Part shown: positions 34,719-47,600 of the stretch, one piece after another
Position numbering within the stretch: position 1 is the stretch's first letter
How the letters are laid out: the number at the start of each line of letters is the position of its first letter
Origin: Rostratula benghalensis
Taxonomy: Eukaryota; Chordata; Aves; Charadriiformes; Rostratulidae
DNA length: 64,000 nucleotides
Direction of reading: 5' to 3'
NCBI GenBank assembly: GCA_013399305.1
Contig: VXAI01000015.1
Location: 6,919,474 to 6,983,473 of the forward strand
Notes under the pieces: generated by a model
What the model was told of the DNA's origin: nothing
What the model saw: only the letters and a program-made list of their open reading frames with translations
The model's database searches: none
Program-made: the position numbers and the translations under genes

Positions 34719-37700
34719 ACTCTGCTTTTAAGAATTGTTATTACAGGATTTAGGAGGGATTGAAGTGAAAGGTTTGGGATGTAAACTTCACTGGTTGCCT
34801 TTTGCTTAAGGGGCAGCCTTGCAGGAAAGTGTTTCTTTAAAACCCTTCCCTTCCTTTTGCTGGAAGCAGCTCTCTCAAGATAAGAACCATGCTGGTTTTA
34901 CACCAAGACAACTGAAAGAACTCTGGGTTATCTGAAATGTTGAAGCACTTACATTTGTATGCAAAGCGAATTGTTCCAAGTCGTTGAAGCTGATGCTTAG
35001 GAGATACCCTCTCCCCATGAGTGTCTTTCACTGCAGATTTACGGCTAATTCTCTACTTAACTACCTGCAACAAGACTGTTCAAAGGTAGCTTTAATTATT
35101 GAAGTTACCCAAAACTGAGGATTATTTACTACAAAACTGTGTAGTGCTTTGCAGGACCCTCAATATTGTTTTAAAACAGGCAGATCACTGTAGGAAGATG
35201 GAGGCAGATAAATTTGGGCATACTGGAGCCAGTGCCTCACTTCAAGTCCTTAATTAAGGAATTAATCCAGATTACAAGATGAGTTTACAATAAGATGTTT
35301 TCCAGTAGAAATATGTAGCAAATATTTTATTTATCATGCTTTATTGTCGCCTGATGTTAGAATGGGGCTCATACACATTTATATTTTGGCCTTTCCCATG
35401 TGCACTCTGCTGGAAAGAGTCAGTACATCCAGGACAGGGTGGAAAGCATCTAAGGAAACAGCCTCAACTAACAGTTAAGAGAAAAGAATGAATGGAATCT
35501 GTGTTCAGAAATAGTCTGGAGGGTGAAGGAAAGGAGGTCACCTGTGACTGTACATATATAAACACATGTACTTGAACAAAATTTAACACCAAAAGAGCAG
35601 CCAACCACAGTTTTGCTGTGATCCTTAACTGGATTTATTAACGCAACTTCTTTGATACATTTTCTGGCGGTGAAAAGCTGATGAGTTGGGGATTAATTAA
35701 GGTAAAGCAAAACATTTCATACTTGTAGATTCACCATGCAAAGGCCTTAGAAGATCTCTGGCAGCAGAAGCCAGCGTTTCAAAAGCTAGAAGGTTAGATT
35801 TGCAAGATACATGAAAAATGTTCTTGAAATATTCAAATTCAGAGGAAAGGCACCATTCGTTATGTGTTGACACGAGTAAGACACGCTTTTATAGCCTTAA
35901 ATCTGGAGTGGCTGTCTGCTCCAGAAATCCAGAGCAATACAACGATGCTGCCCTTCCACTGTCCCTTCCCCAAGGCCCCAGCCATGGGAGCAGGAAGAAA
36001 TGATTTCGGTCTGCAATTTTCCACAAGTATGGCTGGGAAGGCTCTCTGGATTAGTGCACACCTTCCTACTTTTTTGCAGGATGAGTATTAAGGAGACCAC
36101 CAATTTGAAAACTCAATACAAAGCTAAATGGATGAATGTTTATGAAGATTTTTGAGTCTCTTCCTTCAAGAAATTTAGGTTTGGAGCACGTTTTAGTTGT
36201 AGAAATAAAAATTGCAAAAAGAAAACGAAAAAAGAAGTTGATAGTTAAATAAAACAAATGCCAAGAACACGGAACCAAAGTCACCCAGCACAATAGAAGG
36301 TGATATCTATTATGTGCTTTTTTTAATTTCATGGCTCCTAACTCAGAAACTGAGTCCTTGTAAAATTGACAGTTCTAATTAAAATCTGCAGCTTGTATTC
36401 TTAGAAAGTAAAATTATCTGCACTATAAGAAACTTCTCTAGTTCGTTAAAAAAAAAAATTAAAAATCGCTGTTCTCTTACCTTGCTTTGCTTTTATTCAC
36501 AAATATGTAATTGAAATAATGAGATTATAAAAACAGCTATAATCTCCCAGGAGGCAGAAAGAGACTACAGGTAATTCTTTTGTAATGGTGCGACATTAAA
36601 TACTGTTAGAACCAGCTGTACAGCCAGCCGTGCTACACTCACATTATTTGTGTTTAATGAAATTATTTCGTGTGTTTTTTTAAAGAAACATAACTCTTGC
36701 ATGAACATTAACAATTAGCACATCTTAGCTGAAAGATTTTGAAATAAATCTTTAGGGGTCATAATTATACACAGCTTCAATATGCTTAAGAATTGTTCCT
36801 TGTCAAATGGTGTAAGGAAGAGGTAGGAAAGTTTTGAATAAAGGTCTGGCGATTCCTCGGTGTGAGGCTGTTTCTGGACAGCTCTGGGGCCAGTGTGGCT
36901 CCAAGTGGGAAATGCACAACATTTCCTGCCTTTGTACACGCAGAGCCCACAAAAACACAGACCATGGCCCTAAGGGACACACCATCAGGCCGCAGAATTG
37001 TGGCCCAGGACAAATATCCACAAGCGATGCTAGGAACTTTCTTCTGTTCTTTTGAGGCTTATCGCTCAGGAGTGAAATTAATAGTTTTAAACATTATTTA
37101 CAATTTATGATGTATTCTATGAGGACTGATGAATTCCCTAAGAATTCAGAGGGTGATTATTTTCACGTGGGAAGGGAAAATAATTTTATTGGTAGGGAGT
37201 ACTCCAACCTTGTGGTGAGCTGGAAAGTTTCAGTACATTTCCAGTGCAGAACTAAAAATGTGATCTGAGATGCAATTTTTTATCTGGGACCCAGAATCTG
37301 GCAGGCTTCCTGTATCATATCAAGCTGTTACACAGGATTGTGGACAAATGCTAGAATTGGGGATAAATATAGTACAGATATAAAGAACTCCTGTGATGTT
37401 TACACTACACTTATTTGCTTATTGTTCTACTTCTAGATTATAAAGGTTATGTGTTTGATCTCTGGACAATTGTGGACCTCACTGGAGGAGCTGAAAGGAC
37501 AACTCAATGTCCCTGTGGTTGGTTCATGAGCAGAAATCCCCAATCACCACAAGTTCTGAGCAGGTTTCTTTGGAAACCGAGCACAGAGGCAGGCAGGCAG
37601 CAGGTCATTGACAACATTTCAGGTGTCCACCCACACACGTATGAAAAGAACGTACAAAAAGGGCATAAAAACGAGCACACAGCACTAATACAGAACGAGA

Positions 37701-38471
37701 AAAGCACCAAGGGCAGCATGCACATGGAGGAAGGTCTCTGCACCAAATATTTGTTTGTGCTGAATCCATGGGAGTAGGACCCTACACATACTCCTTGTGA
37801 AGAGCATTGCACTCAAGCTTTCACTTTGGCTTCATACATCTCCTCCCCTTGTACCTTTTTTTTTTTACTTGCTTCGTTTTTCTTCCATTTTTCCCCCACT
37901 TTCCCCACTTCCACCTTTTTGCAACAAACCCACCCCCCCAAGCAGTGCAGTGCCACCATTCACAGCCTTTATAGCTCCCTGCCCTCTGCTCTCACCGTGA
38001 CCTCCCTTGAGCTGGGCCATACACCAAGGCACTTGCACAGCCCAGAGGCCACAAAGCCCCACTCCCAGTTTGCCAGTCCCGCCGCCAAGCGGGTTATTAT
38101 TGGAATAATAGTAAATAGAAAAAAAAAAACCATCATGATTTGCCTCGTCATTTTCTCGTCCTGATCTTAACGACGTGCAGTGCCACGGCCCCAGGCCGCT
38201 GCTGGGCCGGGCCGCCTCAGCCCAGGCCCATGGATCACCTCAGCCAGCGGGGTCGCTCTGAGGGGTCCGTCCCCCCCGCACGGCGGCTCCGCCAGCGCCA
38301 CACGGGGGAAGGGGGGCGGCGTTCGGGTTCTATTTCCCCGCTCCCCACCCCCACGAAACGCTTCAGGCTCTGCCATCGCACGAAGAGCCCCGGGGAACCC
38401 ACCGACCCAGCGAGACCGGGCGGGCGGCGGCTGAGGGGTTGGGGGGGTGTGTGTGGGGACCCCTCGCCTCA

Positions 38472-38487
38472 GGGCGGGGCGGGGCGG
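38472..38487 (+). promoter_or_regulatory. TMEM120B: Overlapping GC boxes (Sp1/KLF type)
   Basis: Two or three overlapping GGGCGG units about 140 bases upstream of the TMEM120B ATG, typical of TATA-less CpG-island promoters. Confidence 0.7.
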
Positions 38488-38512
38488 CGGGTGGCGCGCG
38501 CCGCCGCCGCGA

Positions 38513-38520
38513 TGACGTCA
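38513..38520 (+). promoter_or_regulatory. TMEM120B: Perfect palindromic CRE (TGACGTCA)
   Basis: The full 8-bp CREB/ATF site lies 105 bases upstream of the TMEM120B start codon, directly after GC boxes. Full CREs near transcription starts are frequently functional. TMEM120B is implicated in adipocyte differentiation, where cAMP signalling is active, so the site is plausible; the link is inference. Confidence 0.65.
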
Positions 38521-38624
38521 GGGGCGCACGTGGCTCGCCGGCCCCGGTGCGGGCTGGCCCCGCCGCCGCCGGCAGCAGCAGAGCGGGTCTCGCCGTCCCC
38601 CGTTCGCTGCGCCGCCTCCGCGCC

Positions 38625-38693
38625 ATGAGGGTGCAGCTGGAGCGGTGCCGGGGCGAGTGGCAAGAGCTGGAGGAGGAGTTCCGGCAGCTCCAG
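38625..38693 (+). CDS. TMEM120B: TMEM120B coding exon 1 (residues 1-23)
   Basis: The start ATG has G at -3. The exon encodes [12 protein letters not shown] and the first coiled-coil heptads and ends at CTCCAG|GTGAGG, phase 0. Confidence 0.95.
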
Positions 38694-41600
38694 GTGAGGA
38701 GCGGGGAGGCGGGGGGTCCCGCACCGATACGGTGCCTCGCCCGGTTTCGCGTCCGCTGCTTTCCTCGCCCTGCCCTGCCCTGCCCTGCCCTGCCTTCCCC
38801 CGCGCTCCCGGCCGCGCAGCTGCAGCCTGGTAGGGGGCCCTGCAGCAGCGGGGCCGGCAGCGTGCGGTGCGCATCCCCGGGAGACCCTTCCGCCGCTCCC
38901 CTTCCTCCGGGGTCTCCCTCCTTCCGCCGCTCCCCTTCCTCCGGGGTCTCCCTCCTTCCGCCGCTCCCCTTCCCCGGGGGTTTTGCCTTCCGCTGCCCCT
39001 TTCTCCGGGAGGTTTCGGAGCATCTTCAGCAAAGAGCTTCCAGGGGTGCGGGAAGGTTCAGCCCCCCTCTTCACTCCGCCCGGCAGGGCTGTGGATGGCA
39101 CCTTTGCCGCAGGCCTGGGGGGCAGGCACGAAGCACAGCCTGGCACTGCCCCCCAGAAACGCTCCTGTGCCCTCGTATGGGGGTACCGAGCGCGATGGGA
39201 CATCCCAGACCCAACCAAACCGTGCCCCGGGTACGTCTTGTGAGGTGCCCGAGGTGTCCCCTTTCTCCACCGCTACAGTGAGGATGGAGAAGGGGGACCC
39301 ACTGTTTTTGTGTGCCCGTACCATGGTGTGGGGAATGATGCAGGTAACCCTTGAGCTGTAAGCATCACCTGGCCTGAATTTAATTTCTTTTGGTGGGATA
39401 CAATGGTTTTTCTATCTTACAAGAGTGATGAGGGACAGAAGGACCTCGGAGCAGGAGCTGAAAGCTATTTCTGCAAAAGACTTTTACCTCCAAAAACCTT
39501 CCCTGTGTGTCATCAATGCTGTGCCTATGCACGTGCTTTAAATGTTTAAGATAGCGAGAGAACAGCCAGTTGGGTTTTTAAACTATGTGGCTGTTAGCCT
39601 CTTTTAGGCTGTTAAAGAGAATGAGTGCCACAAAATAAGTGGGATTTCCAAATTTAGCTTGTTGTCTTCATTAAAAATCTGTTTAGGTTGTACACTTGTT
39701 AGCAGAAAGAAAGGTGGTGGTTGGGCATTGGGGGAGATCACCAGCTGGTGTGAATTTGTTGAGATGTCTGACCTAAACCACAGCAAAATGCCAATGACTT
39801 ATCCCTGCCTCAGTTTCCCCATCTGTAAAAGGAAAGTAGAAATGTTTCTTGGTGGGTCGCAGCTGTGGGTGGCACAAGGTATAATTCTCCAGGGCTTAGT
39901 ACTGCAGAGGTCAAAAGTTGGGATAAACCCATTATCTGAGAGCTTCAGGGCTCACAATCTGGTGTTGCAGAAGAGGGGAGCTCAGCACTGTCCTGAGGAT
40001 GTGACTCTGCTCTGGCTCCATGAGATACTGGTGGTGCTTCAGTGTGCTTTGGAGGAAGGCTCTGTGCTCCTCAACTGGATTCAGATCAAACTGTGATGTG
40101 TTGGGACAGAAATCCCAACTTTTCAGAAAGAAAGTACTATGATGTGGGTGTCTGCTTCGTGCTTGCCCTTGCACATGGCTTTTTGGACACACTCGTAGCA
40201 TCGCTTGCTCTTAAAGAGCCTGGTTTTCCTGGCAAGCCCTGACCCCCTCCACATCTCCATCACCCCCCTTCACTGCCCTTTTTTTCTGGTCTGACTCATC
40301 TTGAGCTGGAAATGCTGGTCCTGGGCCACAGTGGAGCTGCTGCTTGTGTTTGCAAGGAGGTCCCTGTTGATGTTTTCCAAGGTGCTTTGGTCACCTCAAC
40401 TAAAAGGGTCTCCTGTGCAATGCCAATGGGAAAAAAAACCTGGATGGTGAGCAGATTTTACTGTGTTAACAGTGCAAGCTGTGTGGGGCAAACCAGTCTC
40501 TGTTTTGATGCACCCCTGCCCTGTCTCATATTTTATAATTCTGTTGTAAGTTCTGGCATGGCCTCACCTTTGGAGCATCAGCCTGAGAAAGAGCTTGGGG
40601 GCTGCTGGGCGTTGCAGTTTTGGGGCAAGGACATGGGAAAATGCAAGTTGCCCTGCAACAGCTTATTAATTTAAACCTTATGTAAACCAGATTTTGGTTG
40701 AGAAAAAGCCCCGCAAGGGCTCCCTGTGAATGTGGTTTGAGTCCTGCAAATGAACAAGTGATGACCACAAGCAGGGCTGTTGTGAGTACAGTGGAAAAAT
40801 AGACCTGGAGGTACCTTCAGAAAACTCCAAGCAGTTGCAGCGTGGGGATGCTGTGCTGCTGCCTGCCCTTTGCCTGCGGGCAAACCGGGCAGCACAATTT
40901 CCACTCCCAAACTGGGCAGTTGCAGTCTCGACGCTGTAAAATGTGTAAAATTGGGTGCAGAGACAACTCTGATGCCTTGTTCCCTGGGAGCTCTTCAATT
41001 CAGGGCAAAAATACCCCCGTCCCAGGTGTGCGGGTCCTTTGGTTTTTGTCATGTGGTGTTTCCTACAAAGAGAGCTGTGGCCAGAGGTGACCCTCCGGGC
41101 AGGTCTTTGGGCTATGGGTTATACTGTTAATGTAAAGGCAGTGCTGAGCTCCCGGTGGGTCCCCTTTGTAAGCAATCACCTCTCTTGATGAACAAATTAG
41201 TTTCACTGCTAGCAAATGTTATGTTCTTCTAAATACCAGCATCATTTTGAAATCCTTATCCTGATGGTTTTGGCTACTGGTAGAACTTAGCAGCTCTCCA
41301 CTTGCTTGTTTGTGTTTTCAATAAATACTTGAGCACGTTTTTTGGCAAAGAGCTTCTTACACCCTTAGAACCAGCCTCTTAAAAGATGCTAGAGAAGCAG
41401 AACGAGTTACTGTGCAATCCGGGGAGCCCTGAAGTCCTGCCCGTGCTAAGCAAAGCCAAACCAATCCTGAAGTGATGGGAGCTGAGGTGTCTGAACGTGG
41501 GTAGTTTGGTTGTTAAGGTTTTAAAATCGGATACCAGAGCTTGTTTTGCATTGATCCCATAAATAACTAACAGCAAGGCCCTAACGAGGGGGTGAGCAAA

Positions 41601-44600
41601 AACTTGTTTTGTGTGGTTTTAGCACCATGTTTATGCCCTGGGAAAACTGGTGGTCATTTTCTGTGGTCGTTGATGTGCTGGTAGATAAAGCAGCCAAGCA
41701 AATAACCATTTAACCTGTGCCTTTCTTGGCACTTACTCCAGAAATTTTGTTTTCCAAGTTATTGTAGATCTTAAAATTTGCCCAGAGGACATTGTGTGGT
41801 GTCTGGTGAGCCCCTTCTGAGATCTCTCTGCCCTTGGGAGGGTGGTGAAAATATTGCAAAGGGTGGAAAAGTGGAGCACGTTTACCGAGGAGCAGAGGGA
41901 GGGGTGTGAAAGCAGTGGGCTTGCAGTTGGTTACTGTGTCCTTGTTATGGCCAGGCAAACACTAATTGGGGGCTTCAGAGGCTCAATGAGCTGTGATAAA
42001 GAAGCTCCTCTTGAGGAGCATCTAATGGTACAGGGAGGGTATGAGTTCAGTTCAGGTTGCTTGAACATTCATAGGGTAGAGTGCCAGTGGTGGCCAGGAG
42101 CAATCTAAAACCCAAGGCACGAGTCTGTGGCTGGTTTTGTGTTTGCTTTCCCTTCTGGCTCCTTATCTTTTGTCTTTCCCTGCTCCCTGTCCCCTCCCCT
42201 GCTCCCCCACCCGATTTAATCTGGCTGTGAAATCAGAGTTCCTGCTCTGCAATTTAGCCACCTGTTTGATGGGGACAGATTGGGATCAAACAGAGGGTGA
42301 GGACTTCATTACAGGGTGGGACAGGGAACAAGAAGCTCCTGATTGGGAAAGCTCCTTAGAAAAGAGGAAATGAGGTGAGTGCAGAGGATGCTCTTTGTTT
42401 TGCAGGAATTCTGTTAATGCCTGTTTAAGCTGTGTTGAATCTGTGCTGGTTTGGTGTCACCCCAGCCCTGGTTGTTTGCAAGGGTGCCTCTTGACTCCCA
42501 AAAAACCAGGGGTTTGCTTGCTTCCTTCAGAGGTGAGGACCAAAAGCAATATGTAACCTAGAAGGGTTCTTCCTACCAATCCTCTCCTCTTCCTCTCCAG
42601 GAAACGCACAAAGTTTACAGGCAGAAACTGGAGGAAGTCACCAGCTTGCAGACAGCCTGCAGCAGCTCCATACACCGTCAGAAGAAGACACTACGGGACC
42701 TGAAGCACAGCCTGCAACGGTAATGGGAGACCTGGAGGGTGGAGGAGGCAAGGATGGGATGTTTCTCCTTCCAAAAGGGCTGAAATGTTTGGATTTTTAG
42801 CGCTTTAATACGCAACCTGTGTCATGGTAATTAGTTTGCTCTGTATTATTCTTGAGTCACCTCCACCTACCACAGCCAGGTAAAATGTTGATAACCCCAT
42901 GAGAGATGGAGTCCTGTAAATAAAGAAGATCCTTGAGGGAGTCTGTGTGAGTTTGCATCCTTGCAGTATGTGCTGTGGGCTGCAGGACCCTACGGCTTTT
43001 GGGCCGTGTGTTTTGCTAGGTGAGCAAGGCTTTGCTCCGTAAGCTGTGCTGGGAGAACAGCATCGATCCATCCATCTCCAGCACAACAGGTTGCTGACAT
43101 CCCCGTGCTGCTGCTCTCTGTTTGACGTTAATTGGTAAAACCACAGTTTGTCAATAAACCATAAACTCTGCCTTTTGTTACATCCTGAAATACTTAATGC
43201 CTGAAGAGCTACAGCCTCTGTGAGGGCCGTGCCTGAAATCACGCACAAAGTTCCTAAAGTTGGAAGGGGTTCCTGCAAAAGAAGCACAACATTCCCTAAG
43301 TGCTCTGCTAGGGAAGAGGTGTGGAGTTCTGTCACTCAGGTGAGATGGAAATAGAGGCTGATTTACAAACCAGCTGGTTTAAACCTACAATGGCATAAAG
43401 CAGGCAGTGAAATAAAATCACAATATGCCAAATAGTGCTTCAGAGATGTAGGAGCAAAGTGTGCATCAACTCACACAGTTAGCTGTTTACCAGCGTGGGT
43501 TTTACGACAACACTTATTTTCCTTTAAATAGGAAGGAGATAAAAGCCTGAACAGGAATATCTTGTTTCTGTGTTTTGGCAGGTGCAAGCCCAGAGCGAGT
43601 CCTGAAGAGTTTGCTCTCATCCAGGAGATCAGCTCCCAGATCAAGGAGAGGCAAAATGCCTTCTTCGACATGGAAGCCTACCTGCCCAAGAAGAACGGGT
43701 ATGTGCTTTGCCAGGGAGGCACGCGCTTCGGGAAGGCTGATCCTTTAAAGTGTTCGCAGCGGTGGTGTTCCCGGGGGATAATGTGTGTGTTGAAGAAATA
43801 CTTGTAAAACTGGATTAGTCATAAATCTCTTGCTGAGCTGCCGTGCCAGTTGTGTACAGAATTCATTAGCTGGAAGCCCGTGTAAATGTACTGTGGGCAG
43901 GCAGTGCGGGTTTTCTTGTTAAAATAAAAGTAACTCTGCGTTGGTGAGAGGTGGTGAAATTCCATGTTTCACACTGATGCTTTCCTGTGCTAAGAAAAAA
44001 TCTTCCTTTTTTTTTTTTTCCTTTAATAGTGTTTTCAACCAACTTAATACATACTTTGCATCAAGTAGGGTTGCTAAGATGGATTTCTCTCAGTTGTCAA
44101 GGGCTGCACAACCCCTCAGAAGCTTCTATCAAGCGTTCCTTTCAATTTTTCCTCTTTATTTTTGGTTTTGGACAGTGCACACTACACATCTCACCCTTGG
44201 ACTGTAGTGGAGAAGAGGGACCAGCAAAACAAATCTTTTTTCTAACTTCTTGGAAATTCTGAACAATATTTTCATGTTTAAATTCCCGTGTAGGCTGTCT
44301 CTCCAGTTTGCCTCAGTTAAAAACCTACAGGAAATGTGGCTTTGGTGGATATACTGGAATTTTCACCACTGATCTGGGTCACTTTATGGTGTTCAAATAA
44401 AATGACTTGCCTGGATCTCTTTTTTTTTTTTTTTTGTCTTCCAGCTTGTACTTAAATCTGGTGCTGGGAAATGTGAATGTAACTCTTCTGAGTAACCAAG
44501 CAAAGTGAGTGAGTGTTTCCGTGCATGTGAATTTGGGGGTTCTCTGGGGCCATCTGTGAACATGGTCTGAAGCCCAAAGATGGGAATGGGTTTCTCTTAG

Positions 44601-47600
44601 ATCTGATAAAAGACAAACTGCCAAGGATAGGCAGGTTGGGCCAGAACAGGGGGCCAAGCTGACGCTGGGTGTAGCTCTGATCAGCCCTGTCCATCTCTTG
44701 CTTTTAAGACCAACCTGTTGCCTTCGTTGTAAGGGGTTATTTTTTGCAATGAAAAATGGCATTGTGATTTCTAGGCATGCAGTTATTTTAGATTATTATT
44801 TTTTTAAAATAAATCTTACCATGCCAATGCAGAAAACAACTCTTAGGGACCCGAGCCATGCAGCCCAGATGGACCTTGCAGGCAGAACACTGCCTTTCGC
44901 TGCCGTCCGCTGGTTTTCTGAAATGTTTCAAGCAAAACCTCTGTCTGTGGGCTCAGCATGTGGATTTGTATTTGGGTTGAGTAAAAAAAAAAAAGTGATA
45001 AAGCTTTCTGGTAAAACACCCATTTGTGTCTGTAAACAGTGGCTCTTCCCTTCCAGGTTTGCCTACAAAGACGAGTATGAGAAGTTCAAACTTTATCTGA
45101 CGATAATCTTGTTACTCGGGGCTGTCGCCTGCAGGTTTATTCTCCACTACAGGTAAGCCTGCATTTTTTCTTTTAATCAAGTATTTTGAATACTTGTGCT
45201 GGGTTTGGACTAGATTCTCTTCTGTTAAGGATGGTGAGATGGGCTCTGGCATTGTTTAGGCTTTGAGTAGTTGGACAGCAGAACAGCTTTTACACCTCCA
45301 ATGTCAGCAGGACCTGTGTTTTAGCTACTTGCTTTTCCTCGTTTAACTTTTTTTGGAGTCTCTTGCAACTAGAAGTCCAATGTCCTCTTTCCTGCTCTGT
45401 TGTTTTTCTGGGCATCATGCTGTGCATGATGAGCAGTTGGTTTTGCTCATGGGTTGTCCCAGGCAGAGACTGGCACCGTACTGCAACTCCAGGCTTGCAA
45501 ATGCAACCAGAGAGGACTTGCGTGAAATGATCAGACCTCACAAGTTTTCTCCAGGTCACAGATAAAGTATCTGAGCACAGATGAGCTTCCAGTATTCAGT
45601 TTTGCTTAAAAACCAGGGAAGTGTTGAGGCTGGGCACTTCTGCTGATGTCTCTCTGGGTCTGGGTGAATGCAGGGTTATCTCAAAGAGCGATGCTGCCCT
45701 ATGCAGATACTGCCCCAATTCCTCTTGGCTTTGAGGGCTTGCAAATGGCAAAATAAAGGCTTTTTTCACCCTGAGTGTAATGCTCTTCTGCTCTTTTAGT
45801 TGATTGGATTTATGTAGATCTCATGGAATCTCCTCATTGAATTAGCCTGGAAATGCCTCTCTAAATTGGATCATCCACTGCTTCCATGGTGCTTTCTCTC
45901 CTTCAGAAGGAATTAATGTCATCTCTGCCTACCTGCTTATCGGCTCGAGATCTGCAGTGTTGTATCACAGGGCACTTCCCAGAGGAAAGGACTCTGAGCC
46001 CAGCAGTGCTGCCAATGCTCGTGGCTCTGCATGTGGATTAGAGATGTTCAGGACTGAGACTTTGTGTCTGAGGCCTCACTTGGGCAGGTTCTCATTTGCC
46101 CAAGGGGAAGGAGGAGAAAAATACTGATTTTTTTTTTTTTTTTTAAATTCTAATGTGTCTTTAATAACAGGATTTTTTCTTTACTGTGTGTTTTTCTTTT
46201 TAACAGGGTGACAGACGAAGTGTTTAACTTTCTGTTAGTGTGGTATTACTGCACACTGACGATACGGGAAAGCATTCTCATTAGCAATGGATCCAGGTAC
46301 TGTGCCACCTGCAGAAGCTATTTAAAGCACGAAATGTCCTTAAGACAAAAACAAGCCACAAAAGCAGATTCAGCTTGGTGGTGAAGCCCAGCGAATCTGA
46401 GATGCTGGTGCCTCTGCAGGGTGTGTTGTCTCCATCGTCCTCGCTTCCAAGGGCAGATGTGGCCACCTGAGGTTTGAGGAGAAGAGGCAATAGGTGGAAT
46501 TCCTAAAAGTCCATGAGCTCTTTGTCCAAAGTGTTGGATGTTCTCAGTAGCTGTTGGGTTAGTTGTAGATGTAGTCTGGAGTACAAGTGTGTGTGTGTTT
46601 TTGGTGAAGGGACCAACCTGAGGTACTGGCTCTACACCCTGTGGTTGCCCCATGGGTCTCTGCTCTGTCTCCCTGCAGCGTTTGACTAAATTAGATTCAT
46701 TTTGAGGGAAATTTGGTGGTTAGGAGATACTTGTGTTCTCAGCTCTTTATACAATTAAAACCCTGGGAGAAGTTAACTGAAAGATGATCCTTACTCCAAG
46801 CCCTCTTTTCTTTACGGCACCGTGTATCCCTAAAGCGGGGGGTGAGGTCCGGCTGGGGAATGACTCCTGGAGCATCTCTGTTAGGTCTGGGTCGAGAAAT
46901 TGCTCCAGTTTGCACTTGCATAACTTAACCTGGAGTGTGGTGTTAGATTTTAGGAATAACCTGATGGTTGCATGTCCCTGGTTTTCATCATCCCAAGATA
47001 GGCTGGTGCTGGGAAACCGCAGCGATCGCTACATCTCTTCCCAGGCATGAGGCTGTGTGTTGCTTTGCTTTGGTGCTGCTGTTGCAACATTTGCAGCTCC
47101 CTGTTGCATTAATTAATTAAGTGGGCTTCTAATGTGACTTGCTGCCTGTTTGAGCTGCCAGCATCACATCAGCCCAGCTTCATGCACTCATTCCTGCTCC
47201 AAATGCTGCACAGCCAACATTATGCTCCCTTGTAGTGGTGCTTGTACAGGAGTAGACCAGCACTTGCATTAGTGGCAGGGGTCAGTGTGGTCCTAAGTAA
47301 GTGGCAGTGCCTAATGATAAACTGGCAAGAGCTTTTGGCTCTCACTTCTCTCCCTGAAGCCAGTTGCTTCCATGATCTTTACAAAATGGGGGTGGGAGGG
47401 AGCATTTCTATGAGTCTTATGTTGGTGTTACTGGCGGGATGCTTGTGGTCCCCACTCATGATGGAAGAGGGGGTTTGTTCCTGGAGGCAGACATTGATGT
47501 GGTGGGAAAATCAGGGTCCCCTTGCTTTGCCCAGCACCAAAATCTTAAAAGTGAGCTGATTTCTGGGACCTGCTTGAGAGCAGAGTTCCCAGCACTGTCT

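Larger units (their letters stand above)
30873..38160. other. Non-coding interval between MORN3 coding exon 1 and the TMEM120B promoter
   Basis: About 7.3 kb without a recognisable coding exon. It should contain the MORN3 promoter and 5' non-coding exon; the best candidate is the CpG-containing patch with an RFX X-box at 32888-32901. It also holds poly-T at 33865-33891 and a C13 run at 34706-34718. The many open frames are shadows of low-complexity or random sequence. Confidence 0.65.
38160..39240 (+). promoter_or_regulatory. TMEM120B: CpG island and promoter of TMEM120B
   Basis: A dense CpG region surrounds the first TMEM120B exon. Overlapping GC boxes (GGGCGGGGCGGGGCGG) lie at 38472-38487, followed by a perfect palindromic CRE. 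There is no TATA box. The island continues into intron 1, where it contains pyrimidine-rich tandem repeats. Confidence 0.8.
38694..42600 (+). other. TMEM120B: TMEM120B intron 1
   Basis: 3.9 kb. The 5' part is CpG-island sequence with a CCCTG pentamer repeat (38768-38792) and a 34-bp tandem repeat (38888-38973). The rest is unremarkable, with no exon visible. Confidence 0.85.

Noticed and set aside
38439..39281. 280-codon open frame across TMEM120B exon 1 and a 249-codon frame on the opposite strand
   Set aside because: These are long only because GC-rich island DNA has few stop codons. The real coding part is 38625-38693, in a splice-consistent frame.
42805..43335. 176-codon minus-strand open frame in TMEM120B intron 2
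   Set aside because: No recognisable family and no supporting exon signals; it lies inside the intron of a well-defined gene on the other strand.
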